DNA from: Taudactylus pleione
Taxonomy: Eukaryota; Chordata; Amphibia; Anura; Myobatrachidae
NCBI GenBank assembly: GCA_031769625.1
Contig: JAUIMM010000202.1
Coordinates: forward strand, 10,464,001-10,528,000
Direction: 5' to 3'
DNA length: 64,000 nucleotides
A model generated the notes under the pieces. That model did no database searches. It had not been told where the DNA came from and worked only from the letters and a program-made list of their open reading frames with translations. The position numbers and the translations under genes were made by a program. How positions within the stretch are numbered: the first letter of the stretch is position 1; each line of letters opens with the position of its first letter. Below are positions 32,397-43,980 of this stretch, piece by piece.

Positions 32397-32904
32397 GTCA
32401 GCATACGGTCCTTATTAGTGAAAAGGTACATACCAGTGCTGAGTTCTCAGTCCCCAAATGATAACAAGGTGGGAAATATGTGGATTATTTTGCTTTACAG
32501 AATCTGTTTTTAATGTACAGTACTTAATGAAACGCATTGGGAGATGGAGAATGAGAAGGGATGAGGCTGTATATAAGTCAGCAGCAGTCTGAGAGCTCCT
32601 GAGGCAGAGAGAAGTTGGAAGTGATGAAGCGCCTCATGCTGAATAAGGATCAAAATAAAAATAAGACTTTTTTTCTCACCAAGGCAATTTATAGAATGTT
32701 CAGAAGGGTCCTTTGTGGCAGGGTACTGTCTCTGCACAAAGGTCAAGAATGATATAACATCTGTCACATCGATGAGCAAGGAAGTGCCGAATTCAATAAA
32801 TAAGGGGTTAAATACTGTTTTACTTTCCTGTTCTCTCAAAATGTCATCACATTGCACTTTCATTCAAACAAATTATACACATGCTGCCTCCAAAATCGTC
32901 CATC
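32397..32904. other. Unrecognised non-coding sequence
   Basis: An open frame of 117 codons on minus (32510-32863) has no recognisable domain and I take it as chance. Confidence 0.35.
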
Positions 32905-32912
32905 TCTCAGAG

Positions 32913-33097
32913 CAGTAATTCCCAACCTCGGTCCTCAAGGCACACTAACAGTCCTAGTTTTAGTGATATCCATGGTTGAGCACAGATGGTTAAATCAAAA
33001 TAACTGAGGTACTAATTAAGTCACCTGTACTTAAGTACGGTTATCCTTAAAACCTGGACTGTTAGTGTGCCTTGAGTACCGTGGTTGGGAACACCTG
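32913..33097. mobile_element. hAT MITE with perfect 8-bp target duplication
   Basis: Left end CAGTAATTCCCAACCTCGGT then CCTCAAGGCACACTAACAGT; right end its complement, closing GGTTGGGAACACCTG. TCTCAGAG is duplicated exactly at 32905-32912 and 33098-33105. A small palindromic element of a type spread through many vertebrate genomes (recognised from memory). Confidence 0.9.
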
Positions 33098-33379
33098 TCT
33101 CAGAGGGTTATCAGTCATACTAGCTTTTAATCCTACTGTACATGACACAAAAGATAACGGAGGTAATGGAATGTTTGGAAGCAGCAGATCCAGCTAATGC
33201 CAAGATGATCAATTTGAAACAATTAAAAAAAACGAAGGATTATATATATGAAAGGGCCATTTTGACCGCATAAACACTGTCAAAAGTCTCTTTCGCTGCT
33301 TCTCCCTTTCTAACAAATGATTAACGTCTTTCCCTACTTTGCACATTTTACAGCTTAACTCTATTCACCAAGTAGCGGA

Positions 33380-33915
33380 AATAACTTTGCTTTTATCATG
33401 TTGACGTGCGTCAGGGCAATATGAGAATGTCGGCATGGTTGAAATGTTGACATAAAACATGGCTACAGTGACAATGACTACATTCATCATGTCTACTCCA
33501 CACAGATGGCATGTCGACATGATAGAATGTCGACCCAACGTCCTTAGTGGCTCAGTGGTCATTTACCTAGTCCTGGCTTGTGTAGCATCTCTTTCCAGGA
33601 CACGGCGGTCACTTTTGCAGTAGGTGTGGTGCAGACGTCTTGCAAGTGGTGTTTCTGTTGAGTATTATTCCCCTATCCCTAATCCTTACTCTTAAGGCTC
33701 CCCCTAGTGCCTAACATTAACCTTCCCAGCCGCACCTAACCAACCCTGACTGTAGCAATCTGGGACTGTTGACATGTCAGATGTCGACACTGTGAACATG
33801 TCGACTTGGTGCATATTGACATGTTGAACAATATCAACATTCTAATGTTTACATTGTGGTATCGACAATATGCATGTCGACATTGTCACTGTCAACCATG
33901 TGACCGGATCCCGCA
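33380..33915. repeat. Repeat element built of GTCGACAT words around a CCTAA-rich core
   Basis: The left side has GTTGACGTGCG, ATGTCGGCATG, GGCATGTCGACATGAT and AATGTCGACCC. The centre (33670-33745) has CCCTAATCCTTACTC and CCCCTAGTGCCTAACATTAA. The right side has CAGATGTCGACACTGTG, ACATGTCGACTTGG and TGCATGTCGACATTG. The words are self-complementary, so the element has extensive folding potential. The same architecture, more eroded, occurs at 21685-22433 and about 50750-51035. Confidence 0.7.
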
Positions 33916-34037
33916 GGAAGAATTGTGAGATATCTCCTATAGAGATCAGGTGGAAAATTTGAGGATTTTAGCAAGCGGGTTAGTAAGAGGGAGAGGGAAG
34001 ACAAGGGGGTGAGAGTTAGCTTGTCCTATGTGACTAT

Positions 34038-34170
34038 GGGGCATATTCAATTGCAGGCAAAATTTTGAAAAACCCGGTGGTGTAGTGCTTTTCTCGCAGC
34101 CGCAAGGTTTTTCCTATTCAACTGGCGCATAGAAAATCAGTTGCGATAATTTCTACAGGAATTACTTGGC
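34038..34170. mobile_element. Fragment of a MITE beginning GGGGCATATTCAATTG
   Basis: GGGGCATATTCAATTGCAGG after ACTAT looks like the left end of a GGGNC...TTCA-type MITE. The right end is not found; DIRS-like sequence follows. Confidence 0.4.
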
Positions 34171-34746
34171 CAGTCCCCTAATTTAGCTTCGGCTGTCATC
34201 CAACACCCCTATCGGCTCCAGTTGCTTCTCTTGTGGTGGCTGTCATGTCACCCCCACCCTCCATGGCCCCTGGTAGTGCTCTTAGCCAAGACATCATGGC
34301 CACCGTGACAGCTTTTATTAGCCTTGTTGGGTGCGTCTGAGCCAGTGACACAATCTTCCACTTCTCCCTCACCTCCAGGTAGCATCATAGCATCATTGGC
34401 TGTCCTTTCACCCTTAGCTCCTTTGGTGCAACATCAAGCTGCAGGCTTTGGGTTTGGGGGCTCTTTCTGTTTTACCTGTTCCTGGTCCCACTCCCCCTCT
34501 GGGGGTGCACACCGCTCCTCCTGTGGAAGCACAACCTCAAATAACATCATCCACCGTGCCACCCATAGATGCGGTTTCGGATCCTCTTCTACCTGTTGCT
34601 GTTCCAGTCATCCAGTCAAGGAGACATCACAAGAGGCATCCTGGGCTCACCTGCCGAGTACTTCAGATGAGGCACTTGCTGGTTTGGCACAGCGTATGGT
34701 CACTAGCAATACAGAGTCTTTTACTTCTATAGATTATTTTTCTTAA

Positions 34747-35090
34747 GGTGCCCACACACTGGACAACTCGCAAAAGATGCAATGTTGTCAACAGTTTCCC
34801 TTGAACTTCCAGGGCAACTTACTGGCACTCCTGGACAGATGATATCTTGCTAAACTGTGCAATGTGATTAACTACCTATCGTGTGTCCTTAATGATTTTG
34901 GTTAAGGAGATTACTAGATCTTACCTGCAGTAGGTAAGATCTGAAGATACGACAAATGACCCGCGAAAACGCACATCGGATCGTTATAGTTCCTGGAAAC
35001 TGCACGATTTGCATGTTTTTAAACAATGTATTATTCTGATGCATCTTTTTTGTAAAAATCGTGCTTAAAATAGTCCAGTGCGTGGGCACC
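34747..35090. mobile_element. TTAA-target MITE with GGTGCCCACACACTGG ends
   Basis: Left end GGTGCCCACACACTGGACAA, right end TAGTCCAGTGCGTGGGCACC, flanked by TTAA at 34743-34746 and 35091-35094. A central hairpin surrounds TAGATCTTACCTGCAGTAGG. The TTAA duplication points to the piggyBac or Kolobok superfamilies. A relative is at 52960-53280. It lies within the DIRS remnant and so is younger. Confidence 0.8.
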
Positions 35091-35845
35091 TTAAGAGTCA
35101 GGAATCCAGGTGAGCAAAACATAAATCTTGCAAACACAATAGACATTCCAGCTCTTCCAGTGAGAGTAGCTCCAAGGACGAAGATTGGCACCTGGATAGT
35201 GTGGTGCGGTGTGATAATATCGCAGTGTGCATTAAATGAGGCAAGTATCTGGACGTCTTTGCACTCACCACTAAAGCCAAAAAGGACTTGGTGGTAACAA
35301 AGGGTGGGTGGGTTTATCGGTGAGGAGACATGTTGCTCATATACCAACTGGCTGGGGGGCATGCTCATCTCCATGTCTGCTTGTCTGACTCATCCAGAGG
35401 GGCATGCTATCGTGTTGCAGCACTTTCATCTCATACAAGGCAGGTTCTAGGCATCCAGAAGAAAAATTATGAAGAATTTGGATGCAAGGATGTGAAAGTC
35501 TGGCTGTCTTTGTCTTAACCGGTCAGAGGGCTGAATTAAGTTTTGCCAGTACAGGGCCCAAAGTGGCTCGTGCGGGGGAAGGGGCAACTCTGCCAGTTGC
35601 AGGATATTGTTATACCTTCAATAACAATAATTGTTCAAACAGGACTTAGTGCCACTTTCTGCACCTTTGCCTCCACTGCTGGGGGCCACATCCAGCCAAG
35701 GATTGACCAACACCCTCACCACTCCTCACCCTGGTCCCAGAGGGGCCTCTGCTGGGGGTGCTAATTAAAGCTCATACACCCATCAATCTGGATGCCATGA
35801 ATCGCTGGCTTTCATGGTATCCCAATAGGACTCTCAGCATGGTTA

Positions 35846-36684
35846 GTGCTGTTTTTTTCACAAGGCTTCCGCCTCCCTTCTGTGGGTGATGTGCCATCCG
35901 GTTCACTCCACAATCTTCAGACAGCCATACAGTCACCTAGCATGGTCCTCAATAATGTTATGATGGAGGTACGTCTCGGTTGCATGGCCAGACCTTTTGA
36001 AGTTCTCCTTTGGCTAACCTTCAGTTGGTGTAGTGCTCAAAAAGTCGGTGGGAAAGTTCAGTCTCATTCAGCACCTGTCTTTTCCTCCTGGATCATCAGT
36101 GAATAATGCTATTACTGCAAAATTGTGTAGGGTGGTATGCCAAAACCTTGATAGTGCTCTGGCCATGGTACGAGCCATGTGTCCTGATGCACTTATGGGG
36201 AAGATAGACATCAAATCAGCTTTCCATTTATTTACCCTACATCCAGATTAATTTTGTTTTAAATTACCAGTGGGTTTCTTCATTGACAAGTGTTTGCCAA
36301 TGGGCTGTTCGGTTTGCTGTTCTTATTTTGAGCAGTTTACTCTTAACTCCATTGGTGTGTTGTGGCTGGGACCAGCTGTCAGGAAGTTGCACATTATTTG
36401 GGTGACTTTTTGGTGGCTGGGCCTGCGGTTTCCTCCCAATGTTTTTCACTGCCTTTTTCCATTCCAGTCCTTTTCTGCTCTTTCGGAGTACCCATCGCGG
36501 CGGCCAAAAAGGAGAGTCCAACCACTTGCTTGACCTGTTTAGGTATGGAGATCGATACCAAAGCCAACTGTTGCTGCTTACTAATGGAAAAGGTAGTTAA
36601 ATGTAGCCAATATATTGCCGCTACTTTGGGGTCCCAGCACATGACTCTGCAGGAAGTAAAGTCCCTGATATTTGTCTCCGTCTC
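35846..36684 (+). pseudogene. DIRS-type reverse transcriptase remnant
   Basis: The order of conserved pieces is recognisable across frameshifts: GKFSLIQHLSFPPGSSVNN and LDSALAMVRAMCPDALMGK, then IDIKSAFHLFTLHPD (first catalytic Asp, KIDIKSAF), FFIDKCLPMGCSVCCSYFEQF, HYLGDFLVAGPA and LGMEIDTKA, ending TLQEVKSL. The YLDD catalytic motif reads YLGD, so one essential aspartate is gone. A stop follows LHPD and the frame shifts between the CSYFEQF and HYLGDF blocks. Function would be cDNA synthesis for the retrotransposon; this copy is dead. Confidence 0.7.
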
Positions 36685-37293
36685 ATGATTTAATAATTAT
36701 TTTTATTGATAATAAACTTTATTTATAGGGTGCCACATGTGATCTGCTGCAAAACAGAGTAAAACAGTACAGTACAAGTAACAATTAGCACTATAAATCT
36801 CAACACAGCCACTGATGCAAAGGATGCAATGGAAATATTCCGCGTAAGATAAAACCTGTAGCTTTTGGTATGTGCAAATAAAATGGGTCTAGGTTGTTTG
36901 CGTGCAGTCGAGGGGCAGAGAGCCCAAGGAGATGGTGTAGAGTGTAGCTGGTGTGCAAGAGAAGTAGATAATGAGAACAGGACAGAGGAGATCCCTGCTA
37001 ATTTAGTATACAGTTTAAAGGGAAGGGGGAGACAAATGGAAGACTTAAGAATGAGCCAGTATATGGGGAGGTAAGGGCAGGAGCAGGGGTGAGAGAATTG
37101 TAGAGTGCAAGAGGATGAGGTAGTCTACATGGTGACATTGTTTAGTGGTGGATGGATACGCTTTTATGAACAGGTAGCTTTTCAGTGCCTGTTTTAAGCA
37201 AGTCAGACTGGGGATAGTCTGATTAAATGAGAAAGCTCATTCAAATGGTGGGGAGCAGAATGGGAGAAGTCTTGGATTCTGTAGTGAGTTGTG

Positions 37294-38874
37294 TCAACCA
37301 AAGGAGACGTAAGGCAGCAGTAATTGGCTCACTGGAGTAGGCAGGAGGGTGTGTGTAAGGAGATGAAGTTGGAGATGTAGGGAGCTGTGGAGTTGGAGAG
37401 GACCATGTACATGATAGTTAGGAGTTTGAAAAGGATTCTGTAGGGGAAGGGGAGCAAGCGAATGATTGGCAGAAAGGGAAGGCAAATGTGGAGCAGAGGG
37501 TAAGGAAGATAAGTCTAGCTGCAGCTTTGAGTCTGGATTGGAGAGAAGCAAGATGGGATCAGGGGAGTCCAGTGAGGAGAAGATTGCAGTAGTGGACAAT
37601 GGTCTTTTGTGACATCCTTGGAGGAAGGATCTGATGCAAGTGATGTTGCAGAGCTGGAACCAACAGGATAGGGCAAGAGATTGAATATGGGGGGGGGGGG
37701 AAAGAGAGAGAAGGGTCAATAATAGCTCCCAAACAGCAGAGTTGGGGAACAGAGGAGATAGTGTTGTTGTTGACAGTGATAGAGAGGTCGGTAGCAGAGG
37801 AGACTCTAGATGAGGGAAACAATGAGTTAAATTTTGGTCATGTTCATTTTGAGAAAGCACTTGAACATCCTGGAGGAGATGGTAGAAAGGTAACTGGACA
37901 CCCAAGAGAGGAGGGGAGGAGACAGATCAGGAGAGGAGAGATAGAGTTGAATGACGCAAGCATAGAGGTGATACTGGAGGTCAAAGGAACAAATGAGTTC
38001 ACCCAGAGAGGTGTACAGAGAAAAGAGTAGAGGGCCAGGGTTAGAGGACATAACCCTGGGAGATGCCCAAGGGAAGAAAGGATGGGGGGCAGGTGGAACC
38101 AGAGGTAGAGACAGAGAAGGAGCAGTCAGCAAGGTAGGAGGTGAACCAAGAAAAGAGTGCAAGAGAGGCCCATAGTCTGAAGGTTGCACAGTAGGAGAGG
38201 ATGATCCATGGTGTCAAAGCCCACAGAAAGGCCCAGGAAGATGAGGAGGGAAAAGTGGCCCCTGAATTTGGCTAAGAGAAGATTGTTGGTGACTTTGGCC
38301 AGGGCAGTTTCAGTGGAGTGGAGTGGAGGGGGCGGAAGTCAGGTAGAGATGATAAAAGATAGAGTTATCAGAGAGGTAGCAGGTGAAATGGTTGTAGACA
38401 AGCTGCTCAAGTATTTTAGAGGCAAAAGGGAGAAGAAAAATAGGGTGGTAATTAGAGAGTGAGGAGAGATCAAGGTTGGGTTTTTAGAATGGGTCAGACA
38501 AGAGCAAGTTTGAAGGTTGAGGGAAAGATGCCAGAGGAGAGGGATAGGTTAAAGAGGTGAGCAAGGAGGGAGCAGGCAGAGGGGGAGAGGGAACAAAGGA
38601 GGTGAGAGGGGATGGGATCCAGGGGGCAGATAGAGGGGGGAGAGGAAAGAATAAAGCAATGGACTTCGTCACCCGTGGTGGGCTGGAAGGAGCAAAATGG
38701 TACTGTAGGTGGCTTGAGGGAGGGGAGGGTGGCATGGTAGGGACAGCAGAAAAATGATGGGAGGAGAGATTTCATGATGATGGCCTCGATTTTAAAGTTG
38801 ATAAAGGAGGCAAAGTAACTAGGAGGGAGGGAGGGGAGGAGAAAATGAGTGATGGAGTGTATTGAATGTGGCAA
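37294..38874 (-). pseudogene. LINE reverse transcriptase, broken
   Basis: Blocks in order on minus: CPLDPIPSHLLCSLSPSACS and LAHLFNLSLSSGIFPSTFKL (fingers region), [19 protein letters not shown], then [13 protein letters not shown] where YADD is expected. Further on come SSRVSSATDLSIT, CCLGAIIDPSLSF, QKTIVHYCNLLLTGLP and a C-terminal region rich in LQLH/LLPTPV text. The catalytic YADD is altered to YACV, removing both aspartates. The frame changes several times. Similar to L2/CR1-clade LINE proteins by motif order. Confidence 0.7.
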
Positions 38875-39148
38875 AGAGGCTGTGGGGTTTGGAGGACTGA
38901 GTATAGATGAAACACTTTAAGCATAATTGCTTGCCAAGGGAGAGGACACTGCAGTAGGAAAATAAGGTACACTTGAATTGGAGGAAGTCTGCTAAGGAGC
39001 GAGAGTTTCTCCAGTGGCGTTCGGTGGTGCTTGTGCATTTTGTAAGGAGCCAGGTAAATTTGGTGTGCCAAGGTTGGGGCTTGGAGCTGCAAAGTTGTAC
39101 AGAAGAGGTGTGGGCAGCAGAGTCAAGAGCAGAGGTGAGGGTGAGGTT

Positions 39149-39480
39149 TTAGAAGGAGGCCATCTGGTTACGGCAAGTCAGGGTGGAAAGAGGGTACAGT
39201 AAAATATCAAACGAAGAATGAAAGGATGGTAGATTTGGAAATGCAGAGGGGTGCAGGAGATGTGAGGAGATGGTGGTCAGAGAGTGGGAAGGGAGAGTTG
39301 GTGAAGTCAGACAGAGTGCAGAGATGGGAGAAGACAATATCAAGGGAGTGGTCAAGACAATGGGTGGGGGAGAAGGTCCACCCAGAAAGGCCAAAAGAGG
39401 AGGAGAGGGCAAGAAGTTTGGTGGAAACTGGGTCATTGGGGATGTCAGTGGTGATTTTAAAGTCACCTACAATAAGTTAA
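39149..39480 (-). pseudogene. LINE apurinic-type endonuclease, C-terminal remnant
   Basis: On minus the start of the LINE copy shows VGDFKITTDIPNDP (the GDFN motif of EEP nucleases), then a LDHSLDIVFSHL block (the LD..F region) and SPFPLSDHHLL (the catalytic SDHH). These are the last three conserved blocks of the endonuclease that nicks target DNA. The N-terminal half is absent because of 5' truncation. Confidence 0.65.
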
Positions 39481-39493
39481 GAATGATTAAATA

Positions 39494-40320
39494 GACTGAA
39501 GTTATATTATGGTGATATTCAGTATGGCATTTGGTTTTAATGATAAGGGTGTATTCAAAGTTGGGCAACAAGGTGAACATGCGAGGGCTTCAGCCATTAG
39601 GGCGTTTATAAATTTAAAGATAAATTTAAAAAAAATGGAGATATTTATGTGTTCAAGTAGATGTAGACAAATCCTTTGTTGCATTGTGAGAAAAAAACAG
39701 AAAAACACATAACCTGCGCCCAGTCACAGTATTTCAAGATCTCCACTTTTTAGGATCAATGTACCACACATAGAGGATGATCTATTCCTACAGGAGACCT
39801 TACAAAACTCCCCATGGGAGTGAGAAAAAAAGGAAAAAAGTGCATATAATGAAGCACAATTTTTAATAATATAGCAAGACACACAACATTAAAATAGCAG
39901 CATTCTTTGGGCAAGGTGTCCAAACGGACAAAGGTATGTAATTACCATATGGTGGAGGAGTAAGATACCCCAATGAGCATGAGATGTATCACATCAATGA
40001 AAGTCCTGGAAACTCCACTGGCCATGCACATGTCCCCAGCTCTCCGGTAGCAGTACCTCCATCTGTCCTGGATCACCTCCTCACAGCTGTTGGGCTATTA
40101 TACCACAGTTATGTTTGCCACTGGAGCAGAGTGTTGTCAGATGGCAAATTGGATAGAGATATCATATGTGATCTATGGTGTTTGGCTACCGGACACATTT
40201 TCCATGGCTCTTTGGAGACCCTTCGTTGCCTTCGATACACCATAAACTCCCCGTCGCCTGATGAGTGTTGTCTCCTAACAGTGCAGGGTAAATCATCAAC
40301 CATAGTCATAATTAAATAAT
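39494..40320. other. Unrecognised sequence right of the LINE
   Basis: Apart from AT-rich runs I see no gene. Continuation of the DIRS element across the LINE could not be shown. Confidence 0.35.
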
Positions 40321-42480
40321 GACACAGAGACTTATATAAGGGGAAAGGAAGGTCAGCTTTATTTAATTTTAAACTAATTAAACTATTTAATGTATAACTG
40401 AACTAACTAATAGAATAAGAAAGAAAGACAGACAAAGTATGGTGGCGCAGAAAGAACGGCCCCACAATGCAAGATCACCAACTGCATACTCACATCGATC
40501 TTCTAAATGGGAGGCGAGCAGCCAGCCCATTACCACGCCCAAGGTATCCACTTCCCACCCCAATGACACGACATGAGGCCCACCTGGTTAGGTGGTTGCC
40601 GCTGACCCCAGTAGGGTAAAATCAGCCTAAGCCATGTATTGGAAGGAAGAGCACCTCAAGCTCCAAAGACAGATGGCGACTGCTACCGTTCTTTCCGCCA
40701 ATAGCGGTTCCCAGCTAAGAACCGCACCGCCACCATACCCTAATCTACAACACCTTGACTTCTTCTAACTCCCCAATAACTCCAAGCCATTGCACCATCC
40801 ATCCTTAAAGAGGACATCAGTGGACCTAATCAAAGCATGTAAAAGGACCACTCCTCCAAAACCCTGGACACTGCAACTCACAGCCAGGTTTATCCATCTT
40901 CTGATCACCTACAGGGTCCCAGGAGACAAAACCAGTTCTCCAACTCACAGCCAGGTTTCTCCATCTTCTGACCACCTACAGGGTCCCAGGAGACAAAGCC
41001 AGTTCTCCAGACCTGCTGTGGAATGATATCAAACCACAAAACTTTGCAATAGGGGGCACATGGCAATGATCGTCCCCAAATGAGCTGAAATGGAACACTC
41101 CAAAAACCCTTAAACCATCTAAACCTCTCCAAAACTGGAATAAATTCTGTATATTAAATAAATACACAACAAAAACACAAATAGGAAAGAAAAGAGTAGC
41201 AAAGACAGAAGCCTAATACAGGGAGAGAGAGGGAGGGTGCGGAGGGGTGATCCTAACTTGACCTGAGGCAAAACAGAAAACGTCCACCAGCCGGCATGCA
41301 GCCAAAGTTATAAACTAGTGGTAAAACAAAATTCCTCAGGACCCCCAAATATGACGAGTAGCTAGTCCTCAAGTTAGGATGTAAAGCAAACTTTTTACCA
41401 AAGTCTAAGGTATGTTTTTAAGCACTAGACTTTCCTCAACTCATGGCCTAACTCTGATCAATGGAAAAAACCTGACGCAATAGTCAATGCAGCGGCACTA
41501 ATCTGAACTCTAAAACCGAAAAACTGCCAAAAAAACTTGTAATAACCATGCAGGAAGATGCAAATAGAGTGGGCGCTGACCAACAGGAGGAGCAGGGACC
41601 AACTTGTCCCACCCCCTTCAAAGCTCTCTTGACCAAGAAACACTTTGAAAGATCCTCCAGGCCCAAGACACAGAAAAAATTGGGACAGGCCTGCTAACAT
41701 TATCACCACTATAGCACTGGACCTGTCCCAATGCAAAGAAGCTCTACGCAAAAGCAAGAATAAGCTTTCAACTGGTCTTACCTCAGCTCCCTCCATGGGC
41801 CAAAATGCAACGCCATGCCCACCAAGAAACCTGATAAATTGCATGGTCCTGGCAGCTAAGGACTGATATGCTAGTCCCTGCATGCTGGCTTGGTAATATG
41901 CTCTACAGCAGAAGGGCAAAAATTGCTGATCTAACTATGCTAGCAGGGCCAAATCGCAAAAATGCAACTAATCAAAATGCGACAAGTCATACACAAGCAT
42001 GTTCTAACACCAGGGGTATGCCTGGCCCGAAATAGACTATTAGAACAATGTACGGCTTCATCCAGGTCCTCCAATATAGAAAAACTATGGCTGCTAGGCC
42101 TATGCCTTCACCATCGCTTTGACCAAGCACGCCACTGAATCTGCATAAAGCGCAAAAGTTGTCTCATCGGAGCTGACCGTCTGTTCGCTATGTCCAGAAA
42201 CTGCAGTTATATCTCCATCCCGAGTGGGAGCACCATTCTCTGGAACCGCAGCCTCTGAAAGAGAAACAGAAACCAAAAGAACAACAGGACCAGCTATTGT
42301 AGACCTTGCACTATCCTACAAAGGCGTGTAAGAATATTGCCCGCCTTTGTAGCAGTATTAGTGCTCCCTTCATGGAATATCGTAAGGGGGGGGGGCTGCG
42401 GTTACCGATACTGCCAACGGGGTCAAAGTGTATTATACGGTGTGGTGTGACCAGTGCAATTTTCCGAGAAAAGTAGGTTC
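40321..42480. other. About 2 kb of unclassified repeat-like sequence
   Basis: A TATATAAGGGG at 40335 and a 45-bp repeat (TCTTCTGAYCACCTACAGGG TCCCAGGAGACAAA at about 40897 and 40966) are visible. A 153-codon open frame on minus (41458-41919) has no domain that I recognise. The stretch has the texture of a decayed retroelement, but I cannot name it. Confidence 0.35.
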
Positions 42481-42554
42481 AGGAACTGTGAGTGGAGCTA
42501 CTGGGGGAGGAGCTAAAGAAATTAATCATAAACACACACATAGCCCTGTGACCA

Positions 42555-43022
42555 TTATCCGTGTATACTTAGTATTACCATACAGAGTGGTGTGCTCACC
42601 ATCAGTTCTCACCTCAGTGTTATAACTACAAATCGTGCATACTGAGTATCATTATACGGAGTGCACTGTCTAGAGAGTGTTGTGTTCATCATCAGTGTGA
42701 TCACTATACACTGTGCATACTCAGTAATATCATACAGAGCAGTGTGCTCATCATCAGTGTAATAACTATACCCTGTCTATACTCAGCACTATTATACAGA
42801 GCAGTGTATCTTACCTTAGTGGTGTAACTATACAATGTGCACACTCAGCATTTTTATACTCAGTACCAACATACAGAGCAGTGTGCACACCTTAGTGTTA
42901 CCACTATACACCGTGTTAACTCAGTACTACTACACAGAGCAGTGTTATAACTATACACTGTGTATACTCAGTGCTCTTATACAGAGCGCTCACCTCAGTG
43001 TTATCACTATACCGATAGCTAT
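42555..43022 (+). repeat. Satellite of about 60-bp unit, left block
   Basis: Diverged units of CTATACACTGTGCATACTCA then ATTATACAGAGCAGTGTGCT and CATCAGTGTTATAA, roughly eight of them. Homologous to the block at 44490-45060. Confidence 0.8.
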
Positions 43023-43277
43023 ATAAATAAGTATATGTAAAAAACTATATGTAATATGTTCTATAAGATCCCATTTATGAGACATTTTACCACAGTATTC
43101 GATACTCCGCTGTGGGTCCTGTAATGTATGTATTTCTCCTAGCAATCAAGCCAGAAAAATGTAAGAAATCACATTTTATGCCACTACACAAATGTTTAAA
43201 AATATAAGATTTTATTACGTGCAACAGTACCAATTGTATTTATTTAATCGAATGTTTGTGGCCTCCAATATATTTGA

Positions 43278-43520
43278 AAAACCACAAGGAGATTCCGAGA
43301 CAGATAGGCAGAACCCCTGCGGAATATTAAAAAAGGTGTTGCCAACCATTCCCTCAAAAATATCAAAAGCATTATAGGGATTAAAAAGATTGAAGGCAAA
43401 TGGCGTACAAAAGGTACTGATACCTTTTTAGCGAAGGCAGAAATGAAATCCATATATGAAATTAAAACACTACAGCCATGGGGTTTAAATACCAATTTCG
43501 AACTAAAGTGGTTTTTATAG
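43278..43520 (+). pseudogene. GIY-YIG endonuclease C-terminus of a Penelope-like element
   Basis: One frame reads KTTRRFRDR, a stop, AEPLRNIKKGVANHSLKN, then IIGIKKIEGKWR, FLAKAEMKSIYEIKTLQPWG and LNTNFELKWFL before a stop. This reproduces the C-terminal half of Penelope endonucleases: the arginine-rich helix with the EH-LRNIKKG segment, VANHS, the acidic E in an EA.WIY-like helix (here AEMKSIY) and the PHGLN-like PWGLN end. The first half with GIY and YIG is missing or frameshifted. The stop after FRDR and the EH to EP change show inactivity. Confidence 0.7.
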
Positions 43521-43947
43521 CTTTTAAAATTTTTAAATGGTTTTGATTCATATAATAACATGATTTAAAATTATTTTTATATTGTGTTTTTAATTATGCA
43601 GGTTATTTTATAGATCTTATTACTGTTTACATACATATATGCACTTTTATTATAATTGATATGCAGTTTTATATTTATTGTTTATAATACCAAAGCCGTT
43701 TGCTATATACTAATTATATTAGAGAATTACCTATTTTGCATTTTTATCAAAATAGTGAACTCACGTTATTAATTTCCGGTGGACGGACAAGTGCTGGCAA
43801 ACAGACGTACACCCTGACTTGTCCAGTACTTTGCCGTAATGTTAGACCTAGTGGTCCTGTGGTTTGCGTCATGTGCTCCATGGCGTTGCACACACACCGA
43901 GTCCTTATAAAGATGTGTTCCTGGTCTGATATACAGTACAAACACAC

Positions 43948-43980
43948 CTAGAAAAAGACCTATAGGTTGAAATGCATTGG
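43948..43980 (+). ncRNA. Eroded hammerhead-ribozyme relic
   Basis: CTAGAAAAAGACCTATAGGT then TGAAATGCATTGG can be aligned to the Penelope-type hammerhead CTGATGA, a GACC/GGTY helix II and GAAACGCGTTGG. Helix II (GACC...GGTT) is still paired, but the CTGATGA core and GAAAC have point changes, so it should not cleave. Confidence 0.45.

Larger units (their letters stand above)
34180..36684 (+). mobile_element. Decayed DIRS-type retrotransposon
   Basis: The right part encodes a reverse transcriptase remnant of the DIRS type (see 35846-36684). The left part (34320-34740 and 35095-35800) is a serine/proline-rich, then basic, gag-like region broken by stops, and is assigned by position only. A TTAA-target MITE splits it at 34747-35090. 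At the right it is cut at an 11-bp repeat that borders a LINE. Tyrosine recombinase, RNase H and the inverted terminal sequences expected of a full DIRS element are not seen, so this is a fragment. Confidence 0.6.
36696..39482 (-). mobile_element. 5'-truncated L2/CR1-type LINE
   Basis: Read on minus it begins within the endonuclease (GDFKI block), continues through reverse transcriptase and ends in a 3' tail GGCACCCTATAAATAAAG followed by an AATAAT-rich run, as L2-type elements do. Near-identical 11-mers ATGATTTAATA (36685-36695) and ATGATTAAATA (39483-39493) flank it, 10 of 11 identical, a plausible target duplication. Numerous stops and frameshifts show that it is inactive. The plus strand is strikingly purine-rich because the coding strand is pyrimidine-rich. 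Confidence 0.75.

Noticed and set aside
40255..40275. CCTGATGAGTG as another hammerhead start
   Set aside because: No GAAAC partner at a suitable distance and no helix II.
41458..41919. 153-codon open frame on minus
   Set aside because: No domain recognised and no supporting codon pattern; left inside the unclassified block.
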